Notes: a model not told the origin generated them from the sequence alone. Positions 1 to 20,689 are shown, counted from the stretch's first letter. The stretch is 64,000 nt of DNA from Juglans regia (GCF_001411555.2 NC_049907.1:39175482-39239481), one strand, 5' to 3'. Program-made: numbers and translations.

Positions 1-987
1 ATACATGTCAATTAAGCTACTTCCAACGAACAAATCCGCATCCAACCCATGTCTGATGGCATACCCATGTATTTCCTTTCCCTTAATAACATCCACATAT
101 TCTGCAAAGATAGGAAGGACACTCGACAAAGTGAAGGAATCCGGCTTCATGTTGTCATTCCCCATCTCTCTGACTATTGTTAAAGCATCTTCATACATTC
201 CATTTTGTGCATTTCCTGCAATCACTGTATTCCAAGAAACAAGATCCTTTTTTGGCATCATATCAAATATCTTTCTCACACTGCTTTGATTCGAGTTACT
301 ATTATTCTTATAATTATTCAAACCCTCACCACCACCCATCTGTCTCTTTGATTTCTCGTCAAAGCATAGCATCCGTCCTTGGTCTACTAACTCCCCAGTC
401 ACAATTCTTCCACTCAATTCCCTAACAGTAACCACAACATTTTCACCTTCGCCTTTTCCCCGTTCCTCAGGCATTCCATCAAGCACTTTGGGCGCACCAG
501 ACAGTGTCCCACTCTCACCCAAGCTCTGAAATTTTGAGTACATATTCATAAGCGCATTGCCCGTATACAAATCGAAATCCATACCGAGCCTTATAATGCA
601 GGCATGTAGCGACTCGCCTAACTTCAAGTCCATCATCAATGTGCAAGATTTCAGCACAGAAGGGAACACATGGCGGTCCGGGTGCTCACCAGCAGCCCTC
701 ATTTCTATGAAAGAAGCCAAGGATTTGTGAAAAAAGCCATGGAAAGTGTAACATTTGATGAGTGACTTCCAAGCAAGAGCGGGAGGGGAATGAATGGTGT
801 TGAAGACCAGCAGTAACTCATGCAAGAGATTAAGGTTTGAGTATACCGATAAGAGGACAGACAAGTGAGTGGAACATGTGCCTTTGGTTGTGAGGATATG
901 GGCGTGAAGCTGTTTTGCCTGGGACTTGGTTCTGATCGTTGTGGGATTTCTGAGGAGGGTGCTGAGCAGGGTTTTGGGGGAAGACAT
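1..987 (-). CDS. PPR protein of the PLS class, N-terminal part (runs off the left edge)
   Basis: An uninterrupted minus-strand frame of 329 codons opens at ATG 987-985 and is still open at base 1. The product starts MSSPKTLLSTLLRNP and carries the QAKQLHAHI signature common in plant plant-combinatorial PPR proteins. PPR repeats include LAWKSLIKCYTFHGFFHKSL (about residue 72) and, from residue 248, DLVSWNTVIAGNAQNGMYED, followed by an L-type motif with KEIHGYAIRHGLDADLF. A low-complexity linker of about 90 residues (145-235) separates the repeats. From memory the sequence matches Arabidopsis At3g23330 (PCMP-H32), whose C-terminus has E and DYW domains; those would lie outside this window. PPR-DYW proteins usually act in mitochondria or plastids in RNA editing; the target is unknown. 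No intron is needed, as is typical of the family. The Met at 987 matches the Arabidopsis start region. Confidence 0.9.
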   Translation of the reverse strand, partial: MSSPKTLLSTLLRNPTTIRTKSQAKQLHAHILTTKGTCSTHLSVLLSVYSNLNLLHELLLVFNTIHSPPALAWKSLIKCYTFHGFFHKSLASFIEMRAAGEHPDRHVFPSVLKSCTLMMDLKLGESLHACIIRLGMDFDLYTGNALMNMYSKFQSLGESGTLSGAPKVLDGMPEERGKGEGENVVVTVRELSGRIVTGELVDQGRMLCFDEKSKRQMGGGEGLNNYKNNSNSNQSSVRKIFDMMPKKDLVSWNTVIAGNAQNGMYEDALTIVREMGNDNMKPDSFTLSSVLPIFAEYVDVIKGKEIHGYAIRHGLDADLFVGSSLIDMY

Positions 988-1190
988 TGATAAGACGGGT
1001 CTTGGACATGGGTTTTGGTCAACAAATGCGGAAAACCCGCTTCATACAGAGAAAAGATAATAGCCACATAAGTCGATTTGAACTCACTATAAAAAAGGCG
1101 AAAAGAGGACTAATAAACAATAAACATATAAGAAATCTGACTTTCTATATCAACTCACTATAAACAAGAGGACTACATTGGGAAACTTAC

Positions 1191-2126
1191 TTCCTCCTTG
1201 AGGAAGCATGTATAATTTTGACTCATAGTGAAGCTGAGGGTGCTTGGTCTTCACAGACTCCTGGGGAAAAGAGAAAAATATAGGTTTCCAATAAAAGTTA
1301 CCGACTTTAATAAGGTAAATCCATAAAACCAAAATAATAGATTCCAAAGATACAATAAAACAATAAAAACTTCAATTGAAGTACACGACCTTGTATCAAC
1401 ACCATTCAAACATACAACAAGAAATATCAATTAAAACAATGTATTAACACCAGATGCACAGTCAACATACAGGTTAAAATGGGTATTAAGACCAACATAA
1501 GAGAAGATAGTGTAATATAAGGAGAATGCTGGAGGAAAAAGTCTTCGCTTGCAAACGAAAATGCGTTTCCTAAAATTAAGGTGTTTTTAGGCATAGCAAA
1601 ATCCTCCTTACAAAAAAGTTAACCGAGAGAGGCAACCAATAAATAATACAAAAATATATGGCAGGATACCATCGCCATGCTTTTTCGCTTATTCAATCAA
1701 TGACGGGATCTTCACAGTACAACTCAACACGTCGATCTACTAAATTACGGCAAAGAAAAAGAAAAACTGTTCCACTTAAACAATTTTCCGAAAAATCCAA
1801 CACAAGATAATTCACCGTCATCCAACGCCAAAAGGGCGAAAAGATAAAACTCCCAGAACAAAATTTATGTGGAACAAAGAAAATGAACCTCCCCCCTCTC
1901 CACATACCACTTTGTACATTAACCCCTGAAACACCCACATCAAGCCAAAGCATTATGAAGTATAAAACCCCATACTAATTCTCAACAAAAAATAGAAAAC
2001 CAAAAAGTGAAACGAGGAAACAATGCTACTTTACAGCATGAATTGCATACCCAAATAAAGCTCGCCAAACCATCCGCTACCGATCTTCCGCCCAAGCTTA
2101 AACTTTCCACCAATCACATGCTCCAT
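1191..2126 (-). pseudogene. Casein kinase 1-like (CKL) gene fragment, first exons only
   Basis: Three exon-like pieces are seen. Exon 1 (2126-2051) encodes [18 protein letters not shown], then WFGELYLG, the CK1 N-terminus and glycine loop, and ends at a GTATGC donor. Exon 2 (1925-1908) follows a TTTCAG acceptor and encodes GVNVQSG. Exon 3 (1260-1191) follows TTTTCCCCAG, encodes [20 protein letters not shown], then QGG, and ends at GTAAGT. The EEVAVKL segment with the ATP-binding lysine, normally joining exons 2 and 3, is not found between them. Joining exon 2 (phase 1) to exon 3 (phase 0) breaks the frame. The glycine-loop Ser is Trp (GSGWFGE). No further kinase exon follows before the PPR start 204 bp away. 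From memory CKL10 (At3g23340) neighbours the PPR gene in Arabidopsis, so this is probably a remnant or partial duplicate of the local CKL gene. Confidence 0.85.
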
Positions 2127-2280
2127 GATTCAGTTCCCAATCAAACAAAGACAAGCAGCAAGCTCAGCCCCTTCACCGTCTTGGCTTACAATCCAATCCA
2201 ATCCAATCCTAAGGGAACCCCATTAATCACCGGGGTAATCGGGATGAGAAAAGGAATGTGAAGGAAAGAGAGCGAGAAAA

Positions 2281-3854
2281 AAGGCCTTATTTTTTAATGG
2301 AAATTGGTAGTGTGTGAAGATTATTGATGTGAGAAAAAAAGAATAGGATTGGGAAGTCGTAGTCGGGGAAGAAATCCTAATCTGTGTTATGAACTCAGAA
2401 GAGGAGGAATTGCGTAGTTGTGGTCAGTATAATGTATATACCTGATGAAAAAGAAAAATTCTATAAAAAAATTATGTACACAAACTTCACGTTGTTGCAC
2501 ACAATTTAAAAATATATGAATTTATTTTTTAATAATATATTTTATGAAATATAAAATATAAAATATGAAGATAAAAGAATAAAATCACATATTTTTTAAA
2601 TAATATGTAGAATATGAGACTTATGTGTAATATAACTCAATTCTATAATCTCACTCCACATGTTATTTAACAACCTTTTTATCCACGAAATAAAAATAAT
2701 TCCGTTTGTAAGTAAAATAGGATAAAAAAATAAAATAATATATTTTTAAATAGATGTACAAAATGTGATTTTTATAAATAGTACGACTCGATGAAAAATA
2801 ATAAACATATATCATTTTTCATAACATATTACACAATTATGTTTTAAAAATAACATCACTTTATAAAAATACCCTCATTTTAAAAGATATATTATAAAAT
2901 ATATTGTGAAATGTGTTATATGAGTATCATTGCTCATACCTGATTATTTAATGTATAATTAATATCTTTCAATTTTTTTTAAAAAAAATGGTGCAACTCG
3001 AGGCCTCGTTAATTTTCACAACTCTTCTCAGCTCATTTTATCTCATCTAATCATTATAACTTTCTCAAATCTCCACACAAAATAAAATAAACAATTCAAC
3101 TTTTTCAAATCCTAAAACAAAAATAATATTAAAAATATATATTCTAATAATATTTTATTCAACTTTTAACTTTAATCTCAATTCATCTTATCTGTAAAAA
3201 CAAACGAAACCACCTTGGAACGATGAACAAGCTAAGGGTGGATATGATTCATGAATTTAATATGAATACCATGCAAAATTGACGAGTCTAAATTTGATGT
3301 TAATGGATTCAGATCAACATAAATTGACTTGTCAAGATACGATTTATATACGAGTTAATTCGCTTAATTCGAAATCTAACTCATTTTCACCCATATAATT
3401 TTTATTTTTAAATTATAATTTTATTATTGTTAAGTTGTAATATTAGTATTTCTCAATATGTGTTTTAAAAAAAAAATATTTCTCAATATGTTTATGTTTA
3501 TATTATTTGAATTATAATTATGGACCTATACTTATATTTATTACTATATAGTCTGTAATATTAGTTTTATTATATATTAAAATTTAAAAAATATTGATAT
3601 TTTTTTATTAATAGGTTGTCTTATAATTTTTAAGATAATGTGGCTACTAATAAATATATATTTTAACTTTATGTGAAATTATATTAATTAGGTCAAGTAT
3701 GTTATACATGTTAGTTCAATCCGTTTACATGAAATGAGTTTAAATGAATCGTATTATATTAACTTATTTCTAATTAATTATTAAACAGGTCAAAATGAGA
3801 AATACAATTACGATAAGTTATCTAAATGAATTGGGTTAAAATTTAAAAATTTAA
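2281..3854. other. AT-rich intergenic DNA with an old MITE copy
   Basis: No coding signal was seen on either strand. Bases 3005-3215 hold a MITE-like copy, with CTCATTTTATCTCATC at one end and CATCTTATCTG near the other, of the family described at 49950. From about 3236 the sequence (GGGTGGATATGATTCATGAA and onward) looks like an older degenerate element. The copia retrotransposon inserted into that sequence at TTTAA. Confidence 0.5.
3005..3215. repeat. MITE-like copy, GAGATGAGATGA family
   Basis: TCTCATCTAATCATTATAAC leads into an AT-only core with AATAATATTAAAAATATATA, and the copy ends with CTGTAAAAACAAACGAAACC. It shares the ends and core of the copies at 41548, 49950 and 60081. The boundaries are approximate. 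Confidence 0.55.
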
Positions 3855-4578
3855 TGTTAGTATTTTTTAATAATATATATTTATCTCTTACTGTTGCTTG
3901 ACTTTTCCTTTTGGTCTTTTACGTTATGTTTAATGGGGGCTGGTCATTAAATTGCCGTTGGGGAGAGTTTTGGTCTTTAAGTGTTCAAAACCGTTTTTTT
4001 TTTTTTATCTCAAGTGGTTTTATGCCTTAGACGTTTGAAGATTAATTTCATTAACGTTCTGAAGGTTTTATTTCTTTTAATTTCAGTTGCCGTTTGGTAT
4101 CTTTATTATTGATGTTGGTGGGCTGCTTGTGTTTTATTTTTGTTGTTTTTTGCCTGTTAGTCCTTTAACCTCCTTGGACGTTTATGGTCTATTTATGTAT
4201 ATATTTGGGTAGTCTTACGGGGTGTACATGTGTGAAATATTTGACAAAAAAGTGTGATAAACAAAAATATACTTAGTGAGTATATATTTTTAAGAGATTT
4301 TTCAGATAAAAGAAATGTGTTCTTTGAGAGGAGCTTTGGGCTCAACCACTTGTGCAGAGTAGGCTTGAGTCATACGACGATCAGTTGGGCTGTTGTATCC
4401 TGGAGGAGTCAAGTCAAGAAGATTTCTGCTGCACCGGTTAATTTGAGACTTTGTACACTGCAGAGGGCTTGAATCTCCTTAAAGAGAGCGATATTTCTAT
4501 GCCTCAGTCCAAACTGGCTTCGTCTTAATTTTTATTTTAATTGTAATTTTTATTATATTATTGTGAATTTCACCAACA
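3855..4578 (+). repeat. 5' LTR of the copia element
   Basis: Starts TGTTAGTATTTTTTAATAAT and ends TTTCACCAACA. It is nearly identical to 7447-8170. It contains a short frame repeated in both LTRs, which I treat as chance. Confidence 0.93.
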
Positions 4579-4598
4579 ATTTTAAGGAGATTTCAATC

Positions 4599-5939
4599 AT
4601 GGAGCCTACGACTGAAAAATCCATGGAAAGCATTGGAGATCTTAACAAGCCCTTCCGGTTCAAAGGAGCTTCTTTCAAGAGATAGAAGTGCAAGGTGCTC
4701 TTCTATCTAAGCCTTCTCAACGTCTCCTATGTTCTCACTGCAAAGAATCCTAGCAAAATTACTACCGAGAACATGACTGAAGCACAAGTGAAAGTTCATG
4801 AAGAAAAGATTAAGAAATATACCAAAGATGAGTATAACTGTCGATGCTATCTTTTAAATTGTCTTGCTGATCAATTTTATGAATACTACAATACTACTTA
4901 CACATCTGCGAAGAAAATTTGGAAAGCTTTACAGAGTAAATACGATACGGAAGAAGCCGGAGAGAAGAAATATGCAGCAAGTCGCTTCTTTCGATATCAA
5001 ATGGTAGATGGAAAATCCGTTGCGGAGCAAGCACAAGATTTTTAAATGGTTGTAGCTGAAGTTCGATCCGAAGGTATCAAGATTGGAGATAATCTAATTG
5101 TTTGTGGCATCATCGACAAATTACCACCTTCGTGGAGAGAGTTTCAAAAGTCGATGCGCCATAAACAAAATGAGACCTCTTTGGAGACATTAATCACACG
5201 TATTCGTGTAGAGGAGGAAGCAAGAGGCCAAGATGATTTGGTATTTCAAAATGGTAATGAGGATACCATGACAAAGGTAAATTTAATTTCTGAAAATGAT
5301 AGCTTGCCCAAAGGTCAAAATTCAAGAAATAGTTTTTTGAAGCCGCAAAGAAAAAATTTCAAAAAATTTAGTAGACCTCACAAAAAAGGTTTTCAAAACC
5401 AAAATGATAAGAACCAAAGACTCCCTTCACAAAATCAAGCATGTTTTGTCTGTGGCAAATTTGGGCACTTTGCTCGAATTTGTAAGTTTCGAAAGCGAGA
5501 TAATGATCCTCAAGTTAATGTAACTGAGGAGCTGTTTGTAGCAATGGTCACAGACATTAACATGGTTCAATTTGTTGAAGGGTGGTGGGCAGATTCTGGT
5601 GCCAATAGGCATGTCTGCTATGATAAAGATTGGTTCAAAAAATTTACTCCCTTTGAAGAAGAAAAGACTATAATACTTGGTGATTCAAGTAAAATCGAAA
5701 TTCTTGAGAGTGGTGAGGTTGAGTTGAAATTCACCTCTGGACTTATATTGATGCTAAAAGATGTTCTCTATACATCGTCTATGAGGAAGAATTTGATGTC
5801 GAGTTTTTTACTCAACAAAGCGGGCTTCAAACAAACTATTAAATCTGATCAGTATGTTATTACAAAAAATAGAATTTTTGTGGGTAAAGGCTATGCTTGT
5901 GATGTGATGTTTAAATTGAATATTGAGAATAAAGCATAG
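4599..5939 (+). pseudogene. copia gag-protease with two in-frame stops
   Basis: A single reading frame runs from ATG 4599 to TAG 5939, broken by TAG at 4683-4685 and TAA at 5043-5045 with no frameshift. The first part is a UBN2-type gag ([13 protein letters not shown], later [17 protein letters not shown] and [19 protein letters not shown]). A CCHC zinc knuckle follows ([14 protein letters not shown]). The aspartic protease active site appears as [11 protein letters not shown]. The frame ends soon after the protease with no integrase. The gag would bind RNA and form particles, and the protease would cleave the polyprotein. With the stops neither full product can be made. Confidence 0.9.
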
Positions 5940-7446
5940 TATGTTTCTTTTATGTGCATTTTTTTTGGCACAATTGCTTATGTACTTCTCAGATTTGGAA
6001 TAAAAAATAGCAGTTTATTTTTCTTCATTTTGAAATAAAGTGATTTTTGAGTAAGTTGTATTCTTTTATGAAAATAAAATTTCTGTTTAAATCTAAAAAT
6101 TAGTGGGGGTCAAGTTTTTAGAAAATAATATTTTTTTTTAAAACATTTGGCTCTAACGTTTTTTTTTTTTTTCTATTCTTTGAGTTTTTGAGAAAAGCCA
6201 TAAATGGTGACCTCTTTGGTAACTGATGCATGTTTACGGAAAAATCTTTTCAAGCGGCAAACAATTTAGTATATATTAAAATCGGATGCTTTTATGTTTG
6301 TTGCCGTTTGGTTTGTTTAAAACGTACATGTCATTAATTCTTTGGTATTAAGTTTACGTTCAGTGCATTTAGATGCATGGAAAAACTTTTCCAAACGGTT
6401 TATATTTACATCGGCTGCCTCTGTTTTTGTTACCGTTAGCTTTCTTTAGAAACGTATGGTATTAATTTGGGTTTTAGTGCCGTAAATGAAAGTTTTAATG
6501 TTGAGATGTGATTTTATTACGAGGAAATTTGGATGCATATATTATTATTACTTCAAGCTGACGTATTATTGCCAAGTCAACTATATATGGAGTTGAATTG
6601 CTTTGGCTTTAATAGAGAAGCAAATTTGTTGAGAGATTTATTTCCTTGTGAAAAAATCAATTAATTTATTGTGATAGTACTACTATAATTGATAGAGTAC
6701 AAAACCGTTATTATAATAGTAAATTTAGATCATTTAGAAGAAAAATACAGTACTGTGAGATTTCTTTACTGATGGTGTTATTAATGTGGATCCACTATAC
6801 AAAACTTTGACAAGAGAAATGATCTGAAATACATCGAGGGGAATGAGATTAAAACCCATAATTCAAGAGCCATGTATGAGGATACCCAACCCGGGGACCA
6901 GAGATCCTGAGAACTGGGTTCAATGGAAAAAACGAATCATATGATGGTCGTAAGAAATGCACTATTGTTTTTATTTCTCATTCCTATGATGTGAGTGCAT
7001 TTATCCTGTAATGTTGTGGAGGATGAGTTTTTGAAAGAAACTCTTAATGAAATTCTGTAGCTCTTATGAGTAGGGTGTAAGAATTACAGGAACACATTTG
7101 ACAGATTTCACCTATATGAGTGTGAGAGTGGGGCCGCTCTCTATGAGATTTGAGTTTATTCTCAAATACACTCATGAAACCGGGATGAGCACAAGGACGT
7201 AATGTGCTGGCTAATAAAGCTTATGTCAACACCTGAATTTTTATGTGTGAGTAATAATTCTTTATTTCCCCTAAGCAGTCATAGTTCAAGTCTGAGACCA
7301 CTACTGACTCTGGAGTAAAGGTTGTTATTTCACTAAGTGAGGGTTCAATGCAGAGTACACCTTCATGATGCATAATAATTCTTCTTCATTGGAAGTATTT
7401 CTCTCATATTATTATTTATATTATTTTTAAAAAATAGTGAGGGAAA
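5940..7446 (+). other. Internal non-coding part of the copia element
   Basis: Apart from the RNase H remnant there is no coding sequence. Bases 6200-6480 hold two loosely repeated blocks (TGCATGTTTACGGAAAAATC-like and TGCATGGAAAAACTTTTCC-like). Bases 7060-7340 resemble the conserved 3' untranslated region of copia elements (TGTGAGAGTGGGGCCGCTCT). Confidence 0.6.
6560..6925 (+). pseudogene. Remnant of copia RNase H C-terminus
   Basis: Translating around 6600-6920 shows, across stops and shifts, REANLLRDLF, then YCDSTTIIDRVQN, RSFRRKIQ and DPENWVQWKK. These match the tail of copia RNase H (the ...HCDSQAAI..., RHIRRRH and DPLTKGL blocks). This shows that the element once had a full pol gene and lost integrase and reverse transcriptase by internal deletion. 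No open frame remains. Confidence 0.75.
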
Positions 7447-8170
7447 GGTTAGTATTTTTTAATAATATATATTTATCTCTTACTGTTGCTTGACTTTTCC
7501 TTTTAGTCTTTTACGTTATGTTTAATGGGGGCTGGTCATTAAATTGCCGTTGGGGAGAGTTTTGGTCTTTAAGTGTTCAAAACCGTTTTTTTTTTTTTTT
7601 TTATCTCAAGTGGTTTTATGCCTTAGACGTTTGAAGATTAATTTCATTAACGTTCTGAAGGTTTTATTTCTTTTAATTTCAGTTGCCGTTTGGTATCTTT
7701 ATTATTGACGTTGGTGGGCTGCTTGTGTTTTATTTTTGTTGTTTTTTGCCTGTTAGTCCTTTAACCTCCTTGGACGTTTATGGTCTATTTATGTATATAT
7801 TTGGGTAGTCTTACGGGGTGTACATGTGTGAAATATTTGACAAAAAAGTGTGATAAACAAAAATATACTTAGTGGGTATATATTTTTGAGAGATTTTTCA
7901 GATAAAAGAAATGTGTTATTTGAGAGGAGCTTTGGGCTCAACCACTTATGCAGAGTAGGCTTAAGTCATACGACGATCAGTTGGGCTGTTGTATCCTGGA
8001 GGAGTCAAGTCAAGAAGATTTCTGCTACACCGGTTAATTTGAGACTTTGTACACTGCAGAGGGCTTGAATCTCCTTAAAGAGAGCGATATTTCCCTCAGT
8101 CCAAACTGGCTTCGTCTTAATTTTTATTTTAATTGTAATTTTTATTATATTATTGTGAATTTAACCAACA
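7447..8170 (+). repeat. 3' LTR of the copia element
   Basis: Direct repeat of 3855-4578, ending TTTAACCAACA and followed by the TTTAA duplication at 8171-8175. Confidence 0.93.
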
Positions 8171-8175
8171 TTTAA

Positions 8176-9348
8176 CACATTTAATTTATAATCAAATATT
8201 CTTAACTTGATACGACATTAACATCGACACGTTCCGAAAACACAAATTACAACCGAACGAGCAGTTCAGCAACTAGGAACGAGCAATGGAAGAACGAGCC
8301 AACTTTCATCGCGCTGAGGGACTGCGATTTACCGATTTGTTGGGCTTACGGAATTGGATGGGATTCGCAAGTGTAGAGACACTCAAATTCCCTAGTGTAA
8401 AATTCGCAAGTAACTATAACGTAATAGGCAGTTGAATTGCAATAAAAAAAAAAAAAAAGAGAGAGAGTAGTTGAATTAAATTTGTTTTTTAATTATTATT
8501 CCTTATTTTAATTTTTGTCATTATATATTCTAAATAATTTTTATTGAAATGGGATTGATTTATGAAACTTTTAAAATATCTTATATTAATCAATGTATTT
8601 AAACATAATAAAAAAAAAGTAACGAATTTTTGTTTATGATTGATAAGACAAAGCACATCATTATATGTCAATTGATCAACGCCCTCTAAGATATACCAGG
8701 GTGTTTTCTTTAAGTAAAACCAGCATTTATTTATTTATTCATCAGTTTTTCTATTTACAAGTCACATTCTTTATTAAATACATTATCTATATCAACTTAT
8801 AAATAAAATTGTTATTTATTTGTTTGTTTTGAAAAGCAAAGCCATACCTTTCTCAACCTTAAAATGTACCGTCATAGATCTCATACCCAACCCTCACTTG
8901 TGAAATGTTATATTTATTTTTATTGATAAACAAAATTTTATTGAGTGTCAAATAGAATTGAGTATTAAATAGATTATGGTTCAAATATATGGAACATATA
9001 CAAAAATATCGCCTATGCAAGCAAGTTTAGCGATACAAGAAAATCATGAAAAGACATGCCATTAAAGTCAATGACAATTGACCAATAAAGTAAAATAGTG
9101 AAAAAAAAACTTGTTATCTTATCCATTGACCATTCTCAATCTTTCAAATCTTCTTGCATTCCTTTATCTCTAAATACACTATCATAGGCAAATTGAGACC
9201 ATCTTCCACATTGTAGCAATAAGAGGATTGCCCCGGATGCCTCGCCAAAAAGCTATAAAATGTTATTGACCGTCATTGTCGGCATTAGGCTTTGCCTTTG
9301 AACCGTAATAACCCAGCAGCGCCCACTTATCCAAATCTCAAGTGAAAA

Positions 9349-9388
<40 letters not shown>

Positions 9389-9480
9389 AATTTTAAAGAA
9401 ATTGAGTAATTTACTCTTTTTCACATATAAGTGGTACAACTATCATCAACAGTATCAGTAAGTTAATTACAAAAACAATG
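8176..9480. other. Intergenic DNA between the copia element and the NDR 3' end
   Basis: No gene was seen. An A15-type run lies near 8444-8458. A TG run followed by a GA run (9348-9386) is the only clear repeat. The rest is AT-rich unique sequence. Confidence 0.4.
9348..9386. repeat. (TG)n(GA)n microsatellite
   Basis: A TGTGTGTG run is followed by about 14 GA units. Confidence 0.9.
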
Positions 9481-9769
9481 ATGCTGGGTATTATACAGGG
9501 ATTTTTTCACAGCATTACAAAGGGAGGAGGAAAAAAAGTTGAATACACGAGTTTTCAAAGAATATATATTTCCAGAAAATATTTGGTAGAGACCAAACAG
9601 CTCGTTTGGGGCCTTTGCCCCCAAAAACTTTCACCCTAAAACAACCAAATCCAGGAAGCAATAAAACAAAAGCCATTCAAAATGGAACAAAGCACTCTTT
9701 TGTGGCCATCTGATGTTATTAGAAATATTAGTGTGGCTCAGTAGGATTGACTCTGTTTCTCCGGGACTT
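9480..9769 (-). other. Probable 3' UTR of the NDR gene
   Basis: This is the unique sequence downstream of the TAG at 9772-9770. The poly(A) site cannot be fixed from sequence alone. Confidence 0.4.
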
Positions 9770-18516
<8,747 letters not shown>

Positions 18517-19330
18517 TTCTTCCGTTCTACTAATTCCTCCCACCTTGTAAATCCACACTTTTAAATGCACATGTTACTTCATTTCACCAAAAATTAGTGT
18601 AAAAATCTGATCGCATATGCCATGCAGCATCGATCATCTAAACGTCGTATGCATTTGCTCTGTAATTGACAAAGAAAGCAACCAATTTCTATTTCAGAAA
18701 AATATCATTTAAAAATTAGACTGTAACAAAAAATCGCCCCCTATCCCCGAAAAACATGAAGATCTTACTTTATACAACACATACACCGAATGCAATGCTT
18801 GCTTACCGAGAAACGACAAGAAAATATGCAAAGAAATTATTAGCCACGAGAAACACAACTGAGAATCATTACAAGCTACGTGCTCAAACCCTCTTTTTAA
18901 ACTTTAGTCAAATCCTCATCCTAGTTGCATTTTAAAGTTTCATCCACTTATTATTTTCCCGCATTTTGTCAGCAACCAAGCAGAGCTCCAAAACTAAAAA
19001 TTAAATCAACGAACAAACTGAATTTCGAATGAGAATCTCCGAAACCAAGATTGCAGATACTTTTGCGCACAGGGAACCGAATCGGACGGTTCCGGAGGGC
19101 TCCAATCAGTGAATATCGGGGAGAGAGGGAGAGAGCATACCGTAGGGAGTGAAGGAGCAGAGCAACGGAGCGAAACCTAGTGAAAGAGATACGGACGAAC
19201 TGAATAGTTCGGCGAGGAGGGAAGTGAGGAGAGGAGCACTTCGGGTTGATGACGATTGTGGAGATGCCCCATTAGCAAGCTTAAGCTGCCTCCGTAGCCT
19301 TTTTGTGTTGAAAGTTGAGACTCTCTGCTT
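18517..19330 (-). other. NDR 5' leader with one intron
   Basis: A donor CTACG|GTATGC at 19141/19140 and an acceptor near 18544 (TTTACAAG) bracket a probable leader intron of about 600 bp, leaving a short untranslated piece before ATG 18516. The transcription start is probably within 19142-19330. The A-T rich intron contains no other feature. Confidence 0.5.
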
Positions 19331-20638
19331 TTTACACCCAAGACTTTTTTTTTTCCTTTCCTTTATGTGCTTTGCTGGTGTGTTCCTTTCCCTTGGTGCT
19401 TTTTTTCAAAAAATAAAAAATAAAACTCCTTAGTCCTTAGACTCCTTACCGAGTTTGAATTCTCGCGAGTTGATTTTTCGACACCTTTTTTTTAAAAAAA
19501 ATATTACCTATACTTATAAGTTATACGTATTAACCTGTTAATTATTAAAATTACGAAGGTTTTAAAATTTAAAATTCATAATTTGATTTAAAAAATTGAT
19601 AAAATTAAGCAGATACTTTTATTTTAAAAAAAAAAGAAATTAATTAGACAGTTACTTAATACGTATAATATTATATATAAAATTATAAATACATGTAAAA
19701 TAAAATACTATAGATAAAATTTATAAATCAAATCTGGAAAAGACTTGTAATAATTTAAAAATAAAAAACTAGGAGCAAATCTACGCAAAATACAGGTATA
19801 ATTAGCTAACCGTCATGCATCATTACTTGAATTCTCTATCGCGAGCAATTAGCCTTAAGATATTACCGAAAGAAATACGTTAGATGTATAAAAGGATCTC
19901 GTAAAAATAATTTTATAAATTGATTTGGTCTAACGTGATATATCATATTTATTTTATAATAAAATAAATTTTACAAATTAAATAATTAAATTTAAATCTT
20001 TTTCTCGATTTAAACTTTGGACTTAAATAATAATTTAATATGATTCAGACAAATGTATGGAGTTCGGAAATACATGTTTAAGAGAAGTTTTCTCACGTGT
20101 CAAGATGAGTGTAAATATATAATTAAAATAATTAAATTTACTCACTTAAAATAATTAAATTTAAATCTTTTTATCGATATAAACTTTTAAAATAAATAAT
20201 TATTTGAATAAAATATGCAATAGCATTCGTACGATATCCTTTTTCTGTGAACAAAAGTTAAAAATAGCATACCACAAAAGCATATGAACTTTGGAGTCCC
20301 ATGCAAATTGAAAATTAATTTATTAAAATGAGAGGAAACATAATCATAAATAGAGGGAAATGTTTCGTATTTAGATTTTTTTTAAATAAATAAATGTGTA
20401 AATTTTAACTGTAAGTAGATGGTATTGCACAACAATAACATAGTTTTTTATAGATCTAATAATTTTAAAGAAGCAATATTATCATATTGACTAATTATAA
20501 AATAATTATATTCGTATCATTAATATTTGAATTTAGCATGAACAAGACGTAATTAGAGAATGTTGTTGCCCTCACCATTTTTATTTATTTTTAATAATTT
20601 CATAATCACATTCCATCCTCTTTTCTTCGATAAAAAAA

Positions 20639-20645
<7 letters not shown>

Positions 20646-20685
<40 letters not shown>
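20646..20685. repeat. (TA)n microsatellite
   Basis: About 19 TA units. Confidence 0.92.

Positions 20686-20689
<4 letters not shown>

Larger units (their letters stand above)
3855..8170 (+). mobile_element. Ty1/copia LTR retrotransposon, internally deleted
   Basis: Two 724-bp direct repeats (3855-4578 and 7447-8170) end in CCAACA and are flanked by a perfect 5-bp target duplication TTTAA (3850-3854 and 8171-8175). Gag and protease come first, then non-coding DNA, then a decayed end of RNase H. Integrase and most of reverse transcriptase are missing, so the element cannot move by itself. By eye the LTRs differ at about ten bases plus a longer T run in the 3' copy, which means a fairly recent insertion. 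No sequence like the usual TGGTATCAGAGC primer-binding site follows the 5' LTR. A purine stretch (GTGAGGGAAAG) precedes the 3' LTR. The first base of the 3' LTR is G where the 5' copy has T. Confidence 0.93.

Noticed and set aside
5..425. Plus-strand frames at 5-289 and 177-425
   Set aside because: They are antisense to the PPR gene, which has clear PPR motifs in the minus frame.
705..1067. Minus-strand frame of 120 codons with an upstream start
   Set aside because: It overlaps the PPR N-terminus in another phase and has no family motif.
4254..4472. 72-codon frame repeated at 7850-8068
   Set aside because: It lies wholly within the copia LTRs and is duplicated only because the LTRs are; no protein family is recognisable.
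2127..9480. A small splicing-factor gene (SF3B5-like) expected from memory near At3g23325 in the syntenic block
   Set aside because: I looked for its short conserved frame between the CKL fragment and NDR and did not see it.
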